NCBI GenBank assembly: GCA_013054445.1
Contig: JAAMPI010000638.1
Coordinates: forward strand, 1-29,646
Source: Cudoniella acicularis
Lineage: Eukaryota; Ascomycota; Leotiomycetes; Helotiales; Helotiaceae
Direction: 5' to 3'
DNA: 29,646 bases
The notes under the pieces are model-generated. The model saw only the letters and a program-made list of their open reading frames with translations, was not told the DNA's origin and did no database searches. This document shows positions 19,339-29,556 of this stretch, one piece after another (within the stretch, counting starts at the first letter, position 1; each line of letters begins with the position of its first letter). A program made the position numbers and the translations under genes.

Positions 19339-20415
19339 ATGGCCGCCAACAATGCAACTACGACAGCCACAACCGCTCAAGGAAAGCCGTCACGAGGGTA
19401 TCATAAGCTAGCCTCGTTGATGAGCGTAGACAGCGAGACGGCAATATTTCGACGCTTTACCAAACTGAATATGCTCGTATTAATGAGTCTTCAGGCAGAG
19501 TTAATGGATCTCGAGGACGCGTTTGAGCAAACTTGCTTCGAAGACGATCAATCTGGAGACGACACTCGTCAAAAGTTCTCCGTCGATTTCAAAGCCTTGA
19601 GAAATGCTAAAGCGGGTAATGACATACAATGGCAAGCGTTGATGGATATTAAAAGTAAAATGAAGGAATATAGTAAGCATGGACCAGCAGAGCCTTTATC
19701 CTGAAGGAAAAGTTTTCAGTGGAGCAGGTACATTGATTTTTATAGACAAAACACTTCTTGAAATCGCCTCAGTGCAAGGGTTAAGCAAGCCGAACGATCG
19801 TCAGCTTCGGTTTCTGCGGGACTGGTTGGTAGATCCTAAGATGGGAAAGAGCGAAATCCGAGGTCGCCAAGGCAGAACATGGAATGCCAAAGATCTGGTC
19901 GTTTTGAAAGGTTCGGATGGCGAGCGGGCACCATTCTCAGCCTGGGTCAGTGGCTCAGTCTTACGCTTTTTCGACCGCATCTGGGGATTCAAGCACAAGG
20001 TATTTCTTACTCAAGTTTTGTTCGTTGTATCATTTCTGACGCCAAGCAGAGCTGGTCACAGCAAGTAGATGCTGAAGCAGGAATTGTTTTCTACGAGGAG
20101 ACCAAGTTGACGAAATATTCGAAAGCCGTTGTGACCATCATAGCTTCCTTGATACCTATTGTCTGCATAGTTGTGCTCTACGTGTTGAAGAGTAACGGTT
20201 GGAGACTCGGGACCATGGCATTTTTTACCGCTGCCTTCGCGGCTATCTTAGTCATCTTTACCTCTGCGAAAGAAGTCGAGATATTTGCTGGCACAGCTGC
20301 GTATGTTTTCAAGTCATCTTGAAGTGGTATTGAGTCTAACATCATTCTCAGATTTGCTGCAGTTGAGGTGGTGTTCATAGGAAGTGCATTGACGAACTCT
20401 ACTGGTTCTGGTTAA
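19339..20415 (+). CDS. DUF6594 three-TM membrane protein
   Basis: The family is widespread in ascomycetes and its function is unknown. My model has four exons: 19339-19672, 19746-19999, 20050-20300 and 20352-20415. The introns are 73, 50 and 51 bases, and the product is 300 residues, typical for the family. The N-terminal hallmark GYHKLASLMSVDSETAIFRRF (about 20-40) and the LQAELMDLEDAFEQ helix are followed, after the first splice, by YNKTLLEIASVQGLSKPNDRQ, which restores the usual family order. Three C-terminal membrane helices follow: AVVTIIASLIPIVCIVVLYVL, a second from MAFFTAAFAAILVIF, and the spliced GTAAFAAVEVVFIGSAL. The last exon is needed to complete the third helix. The 3' splice site of intron 2 could also be three bases earlier. 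Its close divergent partner is the retropepsin-like gene. Confidence 0.88.
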
Positions 20416-22339
20416 TGCAAATCACATCTCCCCCAGGCTAACGAACCTACAGGCAGAAGTCCGTGCGCTCAGGGCATTTTCAGGCATTTTATCGGCTTCG
20501 TGACCCCACCTCCAGGTCTTTTAAAAAGTAGGGTTATCGCAATCACTTTAAAGTTGTAAAATAACTAATAATACTTACTACTCACGATTTTGGAAATAAT
20601 AATAAAAGAAGCGAAATCATACAGTGATACGACAAGTGAAGCCGCATCTTCCTTCTCTTATTCCATTTCATAAATCACACAGAGTAATCCCTTTAACGCA
20701 CCCCGCGAACTACAAACTATTAGTATACTCCTTGTACCTCCTAATTTATGCTTTACCATCAGAAAATCAAATCAACTTCGAGACATTCTACTAGAAGTTT
20801 GCTCCAAAATTGGATGATTAGATCACCTAACTCCTTTCTATATGCTAGTGGATAGCATGCATGCATACTAAGTTGAAAAATACTCTCCAAGTTTCTCTTC
20901 CCACTCTGCTTTTTGTAGGATCACGTCAACATCGGAAGACAATACTATAGCAGCAGCAGAGTAAAAAAACCATAACAGCAGCACGAGTGCCAACAGCACA
21001 GCTATCGAAAATATGTCCCCACTCACTGTTTCCTTTTTAATCTACCCTTCTCGTTCTACTACTCCACTACTCAAGATTCCCCGAATCCCCAAACAAAACC
21101 ACTGACCGCACGGATTCATCGCTCTAACACCCCCGAAGGCAGCCAACTTCTATAGTGATCTTGAAATTGAGACATATTAAGATACTTAGAGGCTCTGGAA
21201 GAAATAGAAAGGCGAGATAATTATGCTTTATTTTCACAAATGAAGAGGTCGGTAAAGTATCGTTTGTGTTTTTCTTAGACTTAACTTTAGAATGAAATGC
21301 GTAGAATTCGGGGTAGTAACAACATCAAGTCACGTCGTTGTCTTTTTCTAAATTTTCTAAGTTATTTAGTCTGCCTTCTGGAACGATCATAGAATACTAT
21401 AAAGTATATATTTTAAAGAATTGTAGCCGCAAAATAATTAGCTATAAAAAAAAAGACAAAATGCAAAAGGAAAAGAAGTTTTAAATTACTCTTTAGAAAT
21501 TAACGGAATGCAAGACCATTGTTCTACTCGGCATCAGGATCTAGGATTGAGGGTCTACCTACTTGAACTCATGAGTTGTTTCGCACCTCTATCAAATCTT
21601 TAGAACTAATAATCTAGCTCTCTCCTTTTACGAATTTCTAAGTTTGGCTGATTCTAGAAAGTTGAAAATTGATAGCAAAGAGACAAGTAACAGCAACATT
21701 AAAACTTGACAGCACAAAACCCACACCCTTTGTCCTACTAGTCGCTTCCTTCTCAAGTCCACATCAACCTTGTCTCACCGTTTGCATCCGTTTTCAGCTC
21801 CTATCTTTCTTCTCACTCAGATTGCGTCCTCCTTACTTCACAACACAAAAAGTTCGCGTGGCGTTTTGCATCGGTCTCTTGCTCAAGGGTTACTTCTCTC
21901 CTTCTCTTACTTTTTCTATTTATTTATCTAATTTCAAAATCCGAGAAGGAAATGCTTGGGTGCTGCAAGTTATCGCAAAAGTAGAAGAGTCAATTGTTTA
22001 AAAAGCTCTACTTTTAAGTAGCTAAAAGTTTCTTATCCCTTTCGAATTGATATCCTCCCACATTTATATTTTCCACTTAAAATACACAAATATACCTCCT
22101 ACCACTTTCCAGTGCTCTCACCACCTTCGATTATAAAAACAGATCAAAACACAGAGAGTTACCTCTGTACACTCGTAAGTGCAGTGCTTCACAGTACTAT
22201 AATGCTTTGTTGACATCTTCGAGATTCGTATATCCTTTCTGTTATCAGTAAACCAACTCACGATCAGGCAGTGCGACATATCGAATCTCATTTGGCAAAG
22301 ATAGTATCAAGACACTTGATTGAAACTTGAAAGTAAGAA

Positions 22340-22410
22340 TTTAAAGGAGAAGAGGATTGGAAAATGACAGCAAGACTTCCCCGACAACAATATCTAACTC
22401 AGCAGCAACT
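22340..22410 (+). repeat. imperfect direct repeat, copy 1
   Basis: It contains TTAAAGGAGAAGAGG, then AATGACAGCAAGACTTCC and an ACAACAATAT block followed by CAGCAGCAAC. The same order of words recurs at about 22990-23055 with several substitutions and small gaps. The copies are about 650 bases apart. Confidence 0.4.
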
Positions 22411-22989
22411 TGGAACATATCGCTGTTTCTAAATTCCAAGTAAAAACTTACGGTATACCCCCAACCCATCAGCAGTATTCAATCTCAGAAACACAGCACG
22501 CAAATGAGCTGCCAACACTCTCCCTCGCTAAATCCTTCCGTGTTCACAAGTCCTTTCTTAATACATGTTGTCATATTGATGATTCCGATAATTCCACACG
22601 ATATCAAGCCTTGACTTTATTTATACTTCTCTTTTTACAAGTTTACGAAAATCACCCTCAAGCCATCGAAGCTAAATTAAAGCCTTCAGCCTTTACTTCA
22701 CTTAACTCACCAACTCCACAAATAAACCTACGGGAACAAATTCAACTCATCTCTCCTCGGCTCTGGCTATTTAAAGCTCTTCCTAACTAAAAAAAAAAGG
22801 AACAGTGGCGGTATTTCAAGCAGAACTACACAGATTTAACGAAGAAGAGTATCGAATAGAAGAGTCTTTAAGTCTATCCGATGATCTCCGATCATAGGTT
22901 TGTTGTTGAATTCGGCGGTAAAGATACAATACATTTCAGGGCATTAGAAGAAGAGCGTTGCGTAGAGAGTTAAGACTGCAGTTGAGGAA

Positions 22990-23055
22990 CTTAAGGAGGA
23001 AGGGGAAGAATGACAGCGAGCACTTTCGCAACAGTAATATTTGAAACAACAGCAA
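22990..23055 (+). repeat. imperfect direct repeat, copy 2
   Basis: It reads TTAAGGAGGAAGGGG, then AATGACAGCGAGCACTTTC and a CAACAGTAATAT block followed by CAACAGCAAG, parallel to copy 1 at 22340-22410. It lies just beyond the 3' end of the RTA1-like gene. Confidence 0.4.
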
Positions 23056-23114
23056 GACAATAAACATCAACACTCACTATCTCCAACTAATCTTTCCCAT
23101 CCTTCTTATCCAAA

Positions 23115-24045
23115 TCAAGAACTAGATCTCACCCCCTTCCTCATAGGCGGAAACATAAACCCCGGATGCGCAACCGTAAAAGCAATAGAAGCCAGCGCAA
23201 CCATCGTCCCATCCAAACCCAAAAACACATTCTCATCCCTCATCCTCGGATTCCCCCAACCGCCCGCCATCTCCGGAATCCGATAAATACATCTTATCAA
23301 AATAGTCAGGAACGCGAAGCCGATAGCCCAACAGAAGATCCTAAATCGTAAAGGGCTGCGAGTATGCACGTCGTTAAGCAGTCTAGGGGCTTCGAGACTC
23401 TGATCCGTGACCTCGAGTTCGGTTTCGGATTTGAGTTGATTTGTGCGAGCTCTTCGACGGCTTAGGAAGAAATCCAAGACTAAAAGGCCACATACGGACA
23501 TAGTGACGCTTTGCAAAGCAATCCCGGCAATGATAAGCGCATCCCCCGCCGTCAACAGCGCTCCATTCGTACTATTCTTCGCACTAGCCGCGACGCCGCC
23601 CCCCAATTGCCTGCACAATAATACTCCCTAAATCACTACCTATGAAAATCCACGGATACCACTTGGCTTTCAAACGACTATACTCTGGGCCACAATAAAG
23701 CACCATATGCTTTAGCGTTAAGTAGATTCCGGCGGCGAGGAAAGAGGGGGCAAGAACGAGACAGCAGATTTGCATCTCGAAGCCCGTGTCAGACCAGGGG
23801 TTCTGGTGCATGATGAGGCGTCCGATGTAGCCGGTCATTTCGCCGAATACGCCGAGCCCGACGGCGAGCATGAAGGTCCATGTTCGGGTCCAGGTTCCGA
23901 TTATTAGTTGGGCGATGAGGAGGAGGCCGAAGAGCGCGGCGAAGAAGGCATTGGCGCCTAGATTGGGGTAATAGCCGTATAGTGTGCCGCTGACGGGGCA
24001 GTCTGGTGTCACGGATGTGCAGAGGTCGTAGTAGTTTTTTGGCAT
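23115..24045 (-). CDS. RTA1-family lipid-translocating/resistance membrane protein, frameshifted
   Basis: RTA1-like proteins are seven-helix membrane proteins of fungi linked to lipid (sphingoid base) export and resistance to toxic compounds. The N-terminal part (24045 to about 23605) reads GYYPNLGANAFFAALFGLL, a family hallmark, and runs to WYPWIFIGSDLGSIIVQAIGG. There the frame breaks to RRRG and stops. The next frame continues exactly as the family requires: GGGVAASAKN, the helix GDALIIAGIALQSVTMSVCG, then RCIYRIPEMAGGWGN and a final helix. The break is in a run of six G on the minus strand (23599-23604); five would restore one frame of about 309 residues, normal for the family. There are no introns. 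The lesion may be a base-call error or a true inactivating mutation. A nearby transporter could protect against a product, but no link to the distant oxidoreductase genes is shown. Confidence 0.87.
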
Positions 24046-25433
24046 GTTGGAGGTTGGGATGGGTTAGGGAAAACCTTATCTGAACCACTACTATAAGACC
24101 TATTCGACAATCGCTTGCTAAATGAACCGCCGTACGAAGTATCTCTGTACAGCGCGTTGTACTTTAGGCGCAGATTATTGAGCCATAGATAAATGAGTAA
24201 GAAGCGAAGAAAACAATGGGGAAGAGGGGAGAGAAATACAAGAACCAAGGAAAAATCGCAAGTGGTCGTGTTCGTATTTCGGTGCCGCTTAGCCGCGTTC
24301 TTATCGGGATGGTGGCATCAAATCGTACTCGTCATTGATCCATGCTGTCCTGTCCCGGTGGGGCTTTTTCCGAGTGCTAGGAAGGATTTAAGCCACGAAT
24401 AGTTCACAAAGTAGCTCACACGCATCACAACAAATACCCTTCTTTGCCCGGATAGCTTACCTATTCTCCTTAAAAAAAGCTAAGTGATTTTGCTACTGTA
24501 GAGTATGAACAAAAAGGGGCTGGCACTCAGAAAATACCTGGCTGAGTACTTGTAAACATGCTCCGCCAGCAAGGTGCGGATACAGTAGCTGGTTCTATTT
24601 TATATGCTGGCCGGGCTTTTGATATGCTTGCTGGGTCTCAGGAATTAATCGCAGGCAATCGCAGGCAATTGCAGGCACACTCAACCTACTAACTAAAACG
24701 ACATCAGGCAGTCACTAGAAAGGCAGGCAAAGGTAAGATAAAGTAAGTGGTGGTCATCATCATCATCTTCAATTCAGCGGCGCTCTTGCTAATCGCTCAC
24801 TCGCTCGCTCGCTCACTCATCTTCCAACGAAGAGAGGAAAAAAGAAGTCAAAGTCTATGTACAAACACCCCACTCCAAAGTCATTCATCCCCTCGGAAGA
24901 AAAAAATTCAGGCTACTAGTAAAAAGGCACAAAGTATGCACAACCCAGCATCCCTTATGTACTACCAACCAACCCCTAAACCCCAATCATCATCATCATA
25001 ATAGTCATCATAGGAACGTTCATCATCTGCTCGCTCCCCCAAACTCTTCGCCTTTCGTAATCTTCGTAGCGTCATGGTCCATGCCATCCAAACTAACGCA
25101 AAAAATGAACCCCAGTGAAAATGCATCTCATCATGACTGCATCCTTTTGCCTTATACAAACGAAAAATTGTAAAAGATAGCACCACAAAGCAAGGAAAAT
25201 GAAGTTGCTTTTCATAAGCAGGTATGCAATAAGCCATCGCTCAATCGCTGACGCCAGTCCTGTTCTTCCTTGGTCGTCATTTTGTTTTCGTGATTTGTCT
25301 CCCATGCCAAATACAGAAAAGCAATAATGCACTAGATAATGCAAATGCACGAAATTATGCATGAATCAAATCAACGCAAATAGAGTATGTCGCCATCCAC
25401 AACGTACTTCGAATCGTAAGTGTAATTAACACA
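24046..25433. other. intergenic region between two minus-strand genes
   Basis: It should hold the RTA1 promoter and the 3' untranslated region of the next gene. Three tandem ten-base units like ATCGCAGGCA lie at 24648-24677, and CTCGCTCGCTCG- and ATCATCATC-type simple repeats at about 24790-24815 and 24988-24999. A plus-strand frame (24747-25001) and a minus-strand frame (24962-25237) are open but show simple-sequence translation and are not called. Confidence 0.45.
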
Positions 25434-27443
25434 TTACTTTCTTGCAGCAGCCTCTCGCTCTCGGATCTCCTTGAGCTTCACGTCTAATTGTTCAAGACGA
25501 CTTTGAAGACTTGGACCTTCACCAAAATCAAACGACTCAATTGAATGCCGGGTTTGATGCACCGTAGCGAACGAACTCCTCTTGATGGTGGCTTGTGAGT
25601 CTTGGAAGAGTCGGCGAGGGAAGGTCTGACTTGGTCCAGATTCGGAGAAAGGGGATCCAAGTCGCGGGTGGTCGAAAGGAGACGGTAGGAGTTTAGGTGC
25701 AGAGGTGGGAAGGTTGATCGTAGTTTCAGAAGTGGTGGGCTCCGTCTCAGGAGGGAAGTCAATCTGAGGTGGTGATCGTTGGAAGATACCAGGAGCCCGA
25801 TGACGAAGTGCTTCATCTCCAAGGCTGAAGCCGCGACTTCTTACACGGCGCGAATGACCAAGAGGTGTACCAAACAATTGGTGGTCCAGAATGCTCGGTC
25901 GAAGGACAGCTCCATTGGGGCTCAGCTCATCCTCCAACGAATGCTGTGCTCGTCGCTTCTGTGTTCCATTCAGAGATCTTGCATTGTCAAATCGAAGTGA
26001 AGAGCGAAGAGGTCCAGCAGTATCTGATCGTATTCGAGGTGGAGATGCCCGACTTCTCAATAATTGAGAGGAACTTGGTCCATAGGTGCGGGCGATGAAT
26101 GGTGATCCCAATCGGCGAATTCGATTAGCCTCCTCAATGTTAATGGCTAGACCAGGAGCATCTCCAAGATCAGTAGGTCTGGTATTGGTTGGAGATGTGA
26201 TGCTCAGTGCCGGAATTGGCGTGCTAGATGACTCATCCCTCGCAAGATTAGCAAGAAGGCCATTAGGCTGCATGCTCTCAGAAGTGCTGGTTGTCAAAGA
26301 CAATGCAATGTCCTTCGTGCTAAAAGATGATCGTTGCTCAGGGGTACGTAACCGAGACTGATCATACGGATTTGATCTCGTAAAGGGTGTTGGGCTACGA
26401 GATTGCAGATGTCGATGGCGTTGAGCAGGAATACTGTTCTTGATCTTGCAAAGTTCGCGAAGGTGGTTGCGTGTTGCGGAACTTGAATGTGGCCATTGAG
26501 CATATACTTTCGAAGCTTCTCCTGTCGGGGTATTGCTCCCACTTTTATCGGAGGCACGTGATATATTCAGAACTGAGCCAAGTCTAGCCGATCGTCGAAT
26601 GGCGATCTTTGGCCCCTTCCAGCTTCTCTTGGCCTCTCTTGCAACTCGATGACAGACTCCTTCAGGAGGGATGCAGCTGGCGCCAAGTCTAAACGGAGTA
26701 ACAGTGGGATCTTGCAAGTAAAGGAGGTAAGTTGACCATAAATGGGCGCTCATGGCTTTCGACCACGGCTTGTCGTTTCGAGTCTTGCTACGTAGATTGC
26801 CATTCAAAGGCATGAAACGAGGTGGCTCTTCAAGTATTGCCTTTCCCTTGCCTTTCGAGATTGAAGGGAACTGAAAAGGATCCTCGGCATCGGATTCAGG
26901 GCTGGTGCAACTTCCATCCTCAGAAGGACGCGATCGCCTGCTTCCGCTGTAGAATGAGTCATCTGAAAAATCCGAGGTGTTTGACTGGACAGATGAAGGT
27001 CTTTGGAAGTATTCTTCGGGAGAAGAGGAGCCCATCGACCAGTCTGGTCTCCGGCAACTGTCGTCAATTGTGAGTGAAGGCATGGGTGTTTTTGGCGGAG
27101 ATCCAAATCTGAAGTTGTATGGTTGAGGGGAAAGAAGTCCAACTGTGCTGATAGATACGTCCTCTCGATCTACCATTTCCAGATCCTCGCTTGTATTCAC
27201 TTGTGGTAATTCAATTGTCGGAATTGGAACATCGGCAGCTGCAACCGAGGCGAGAAATTGTTCAGTAGGCGCCTGTAGACTCGACACATTTCTCCGCTTC
27301 ACCTTTAGACGTGTTGGACGCGGAGCGGATGGCGGTTGAGGTTCTTCCGTATTGAAAGGCTCTGGTGTTTTAGGTCGTTGCTCGTTGTGATGGAAACGGA
27401 AATCTCGTGGCAGGGTCGTGGACCCATTTGAGTGTTGATACAT
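25434..27443 (-). CDS. conserved disordered fungal protein of unknown function
   Basis: A single uninterrupted frame of 669 residues; I do not recognise a named family. Most of it is Ser/Pro/Arg-rich and likely disordered, with many SP and TP sites (for example PKTPEP, SPPKTPMP, SPEEYF) that could be targets of proline-directed kinases. One compact, Trp-rich block (about residues 225-285: WSKAMSAHLWSTYLLYLQDP, then RLGASCIPPEGVCHRVAREAKRSWKG) looks folded and conserved-type, and may bind a partner. The C-terminus (SLQSRLEQLDVKLKEIREREAAARK) is a short coiled coil. The start at 27443 is the first ATG after an in-frame TAA upstream. The upstream region is long and GC-rich, suggesting a long leader. 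There is no membrane segment or signal peptide. A regulatory or scaffold role is only a guess from composition. Confidence 0.78.
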   Translation of the reverse strand: MYQHSNGSTTLPRDFRFHHNEQRPKTPEPFNTEEPQPPSAPRPTRLKVKRRNVSSLQAPTEQFLASVAAADVPIPTIELPQVNTSEDLEMVDREDVSISTVGLLSPQPYNFRFGSPPKTPMPSLTIDDSCRRPDWSMGSSSPEEYFQRPSSVQSNTSDFSDDSFYSGSRRSRPSEDGSCTSPESDAEDPFQFPSISKGKGKAILEEPPRFMPLNGNLRSKTRNDKPWSKAMSAHLWSTYLLYLQDPTVTPFRLGASCIPPEGVCHRVAREAKRSWKGPKIAIRRSARLGSVLNISRASDKSGSNTPTGEASKVYAQWPHSSSATRNHLRELCKIKNSIPAQRHRHLQSRSPTPFTRSNPYDQSRLRTPEQRSSFSTKDIALSLTTSTSESMQPNGLLANLARDESSSTPIPALSITSPTNTRPTDLGDAPGLAINIEEANRIRRLGSPFIARTYGPSSSQLLRSRASPPRIRSDTAGPLRSSLRFDNARSLNGTQKRRAQHSLEDELSPNGAVLRPSILDHQLFGTPLGHSRRVRSRGFSLGDEALRHRAPGIFQRSPPQIDFPPETEPTTSETTINLPTSAPKLLPSPFDHPRLGSPFSESGPSQTFPRRLFQDSQATIKRSSFATVHQTRHSIESFDFGEGPSLQSRLEQLDVKLKEIREREAAARK

Positions 27444-28000
27444 CTTGTTATCGTTCGACGCGACTGGAATGCTATGGCGCGGGGTATGGATGGGCGTAGG
27501 CGTTCGGGGTGCAAGGAGATCGATATGTCGTTGTACAGTACCGGAGCAAGTGCTCGGCGAGTAAGGTCGTTATTACAGAATTATGGTACAATGAGCTCTG
27601 TATGAATCGAATTGGGTAAGGAAAGTCGTTGTTCGCAGTGTGCTCTGATTTGAGAAAGACCTGGTGGGGGATAAAGAGGAAGGATGGAGGAAGTCGTGGA
27701 TCGAAAGTGAATTCGTCGCGCGACGTGCCGATCTATCGATTGTCGGGCGATTGTTTTTTTGACGCGGCTTCCACGAATGCAGAGTCTCGGGGGTCTCTCA
27801 CGGGTTCTGCATGGAGATCTGCTTAATTCGGAGATCGAAATCGTGATGGCTGGGGTTATTGAGGTTGTGCGACAAAATGCAGCAATTGCGACAGCAAAGG
27901 CGTCGAGGGATGCCTGTGTGATGAAGGAGAATTCGGAGGTTATGGGCAAAGGAAGTTAAGGACAGTGCCGACGTTGTGGAATTGTATTCGGGAGAAAGTC

Positions 28001-28028
28001 GAAGCTCGAAGCTCGAAGCTCGAAGGTC
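28001..28028 (+). repeat. seven-base tandem repeat, four units
   Basis: Three exact GAAGCTC units are followed by GAAGGTC. The array is about 560 bases upstream of the minus-strand gene start at 27443. Confidence 0.7.
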
Positions 28029-28406
28029 GAGGCTAGGAGACAGAAGAAGAATCTTGTCGTTGAGTTTCTTTTTTCTCGTCGCAAGAGTGATTTCGCCTGG
28101 ACTTTTTAGTTTAGTGCCGGAACGTTATGCACGCAGTGAAGAAACCCCCGATTTGGCGTCGCAATTGTGTCGTGATTCGAATGGTCTGCCCGCAAGAAAG
28201 AGAAGCAAAGAGTGTGGAGAGAGGAGTGGCAGGTGCAGGTATGGGCGCATCTGAGGTGCAATAAAGAACGTGGGATCCGGAGGTGTTTCTAAAGGATGGG
28301 ACGGACGAACGAGCGCGCAAGAAGGGCGTGGGGAGGAGAGTGGGCGAGTTCTGGGCGAAGAGCGGCGAAGAGCAAAGGCGACGGGCCGCCTGTGAAGATC
28401 CTCAAC

Positions 28407-28450
28407 AGGCGAGACAGTCTAGGCTAGACAGGCTAGACAGGTAAGACAGG
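28407..28450 (+). repeat. nine-base minisatellite
   Basis: AGGCGAGAC, a five-base interruption, AGGCTAGAC twice, then AGGTAAGAC. It is an imperfect nine-base tandem array. Confidence 0.7.
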
Positions 28451-28614
28451 GGCGAATGATAGCGGACGTCTTGCCCGAAACACGACCCCAGATTTGCCTG
28501 TGATTGGCACAAGGCAGCACAAAATCAGCAGAATGGGACGAATGGCACGCCGCGATACAGAAATTCCTGGCAACTGAGAATTTTCCCCCTTTTTGGCGTT
28601 CGTGTTGGCTTAGG

Positions 28615-28650
28615 GTCAGGCTCAGGATCAGGCTCGGGCTCAGACTCAGG
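28615..28650 (+). repeat. six-base tandem repeat, six units
   Basis: The units are GTCAGG, CTCAGG, ATCAGG, CTCGGG, CTCAGA and CTCAGG. This is an imperfect hexanucleotide array. Confidence 0.7.
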
Positions 28651-29021
28651 CCGTGGCGGGAGGAGTGAACTGCTTGGTCTCGCTGTTGGCTGTTGTCAGG
28701 TGCGTGCAGCCAGGAACGTAGTGCAGCGGTGGAGCAGAGCAGTGGAACAGAAGAGTTTGAAGTGCTGCGGTGCGGTGCAGGCGCGCGAACAGGACTGGTG
28801 GTTTGAGAGTCAGTCTGGAGTCTGCAGTCTGGTGGGGAGGAGAGCAGGAGAGCAGGAGAGAGCCCAGAGTGAGCGCGTCGTTGGGAGCAATACGCAGCAA
28901 TCAGAAACGGGATGCAACGAACGGGCAGTCCAGCGATGTCGCAGCCCAAAAGAAGAGCTCAACTGGCAGAACTCAGCACGCAAAGCCCTGCAATTTGCAT
29001 CCAAAATGTCCCAGCAGGCAG

Positions 29022-29049
29022 CAGACAGCAGACAGCAGACAGCACCCAG
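29022..29049 (+). repeat. seven-base tandem repeat, four units
   Basis: Three exact CAGACAG units are followed by CACCCAG. Confidence 0.7.
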
Positions 29050-29508
29050 CACCTGATGAAGCCTTGCACATTCCGTAGACGTGGATGCCTCTGTACCCTG
29101 ATTCCCTCGGCCTCTCTTGCCGGATTGTCCAACGCTGGGAACTGCGCTGGGAACTGGCAGGGCAGAGTCCGAGAGTCTGCACTCTGCAGCCCCAGGATGT
29201 TGTATTTGCTGGATACGGTGTTGGATTGTGCAATGTGCTGTACAGTGCTAGTTCGGTGCTGTGCGTTGCATTCAAAGTGAGGGGGCACAAGTGACAAGTG
29301 GGATCAGAGATCAGAGCGCTTGTTACCGTCAGACAACGTGGACCTCTCTTCTTCTAGGAAGTAACCGCTGTGCCGTTAGAGGATCCCACGCTGGCGCACT
29401 CCGGAGGCAAGTAATTGACGCGAATAAAGCAAAATGGGCTCCAATTGAGGCTGTTGATGTCTCCAACTGGCTGGGTGTCTCTGGCCTTTTCTCACCCGGA
29501 GGCTGGAG

Positions 29509-29556
29509 ACGCGTCTCGCTTAAGGCGACGCGTCAAGTTCGCGATTTCTGACGCGT
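29509..29556. promoter_or_regulatory. three MluI cell-cycle boxes (ACGCGT)
   Basis: Perfect palindromic ACGCGT sites occur at 29509-29514, 29528-29533 and 29551-29556. ACGCGT is the core target of the fungal MBF factor (Mbp1/Swi6 type), which drives G1/S genes such as those for DNA replication. The bases after the third site are pyrimidine-rich and look like a leader, suggesting a plus-strand gene beyond the right edge. The target gene is not in the window. Confidence 0.5.

Larger units (their letters stand above)
20416..23114. other. 2.7 kb gene-poor region with an imperfect duplication
   Basis: No gene is supported. The DNA is AT-rich, with A runs (about 21446-21454 and 22790-22798) and pyrimidine-rich patches (about 21820-21930). 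A plus-strand frame of 126 codons at 22410-22790 lacks family features and introns and is not called. Segments around 22340-22410 and 22990-23055 are imperfect direct repeats. Confidence 0.45.

Noticed and set aside
22410..22790. Plus-strand frame of 126 codons
   Set aside because: It lies in AT-rich, repeat-bearing DNA, has no recognisable domain or splice context, and its codon use is unlike the genes nearby. Chance is the simpler reading.
24747..25001. Plus-strand frame of 84 codons with a hydrophobic start
   Set aside because: The hydrophobic run comes from ATCATCATC and CTCGCTCG simple repeats. The rest is low-complexity Ser/Lys/Gln.
24962..25237. Minus-strand frame of 91 codons ending in an Asp/Tyr-rich tail
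   Set aside because: The acidic tail is the translation of an ATC/TCA simple repeat, and the frame lies in the likely 3' untranslated region of the next minus-strand gene. No family match is evident.
28001..29049. Possible CRISPR-like array
   Set aside because: The repeats are 6-9 base tandem units without spacers, in a eukaryotic genome. They are minisatellites.
28419..29297. Many long overlapping frames on both strands at the right end
   Set aside because: GC-rich DNA with short tandem repeats produces open frames by chance. The translations are Cys/Ser/Arg-rich and do not resemble any family.
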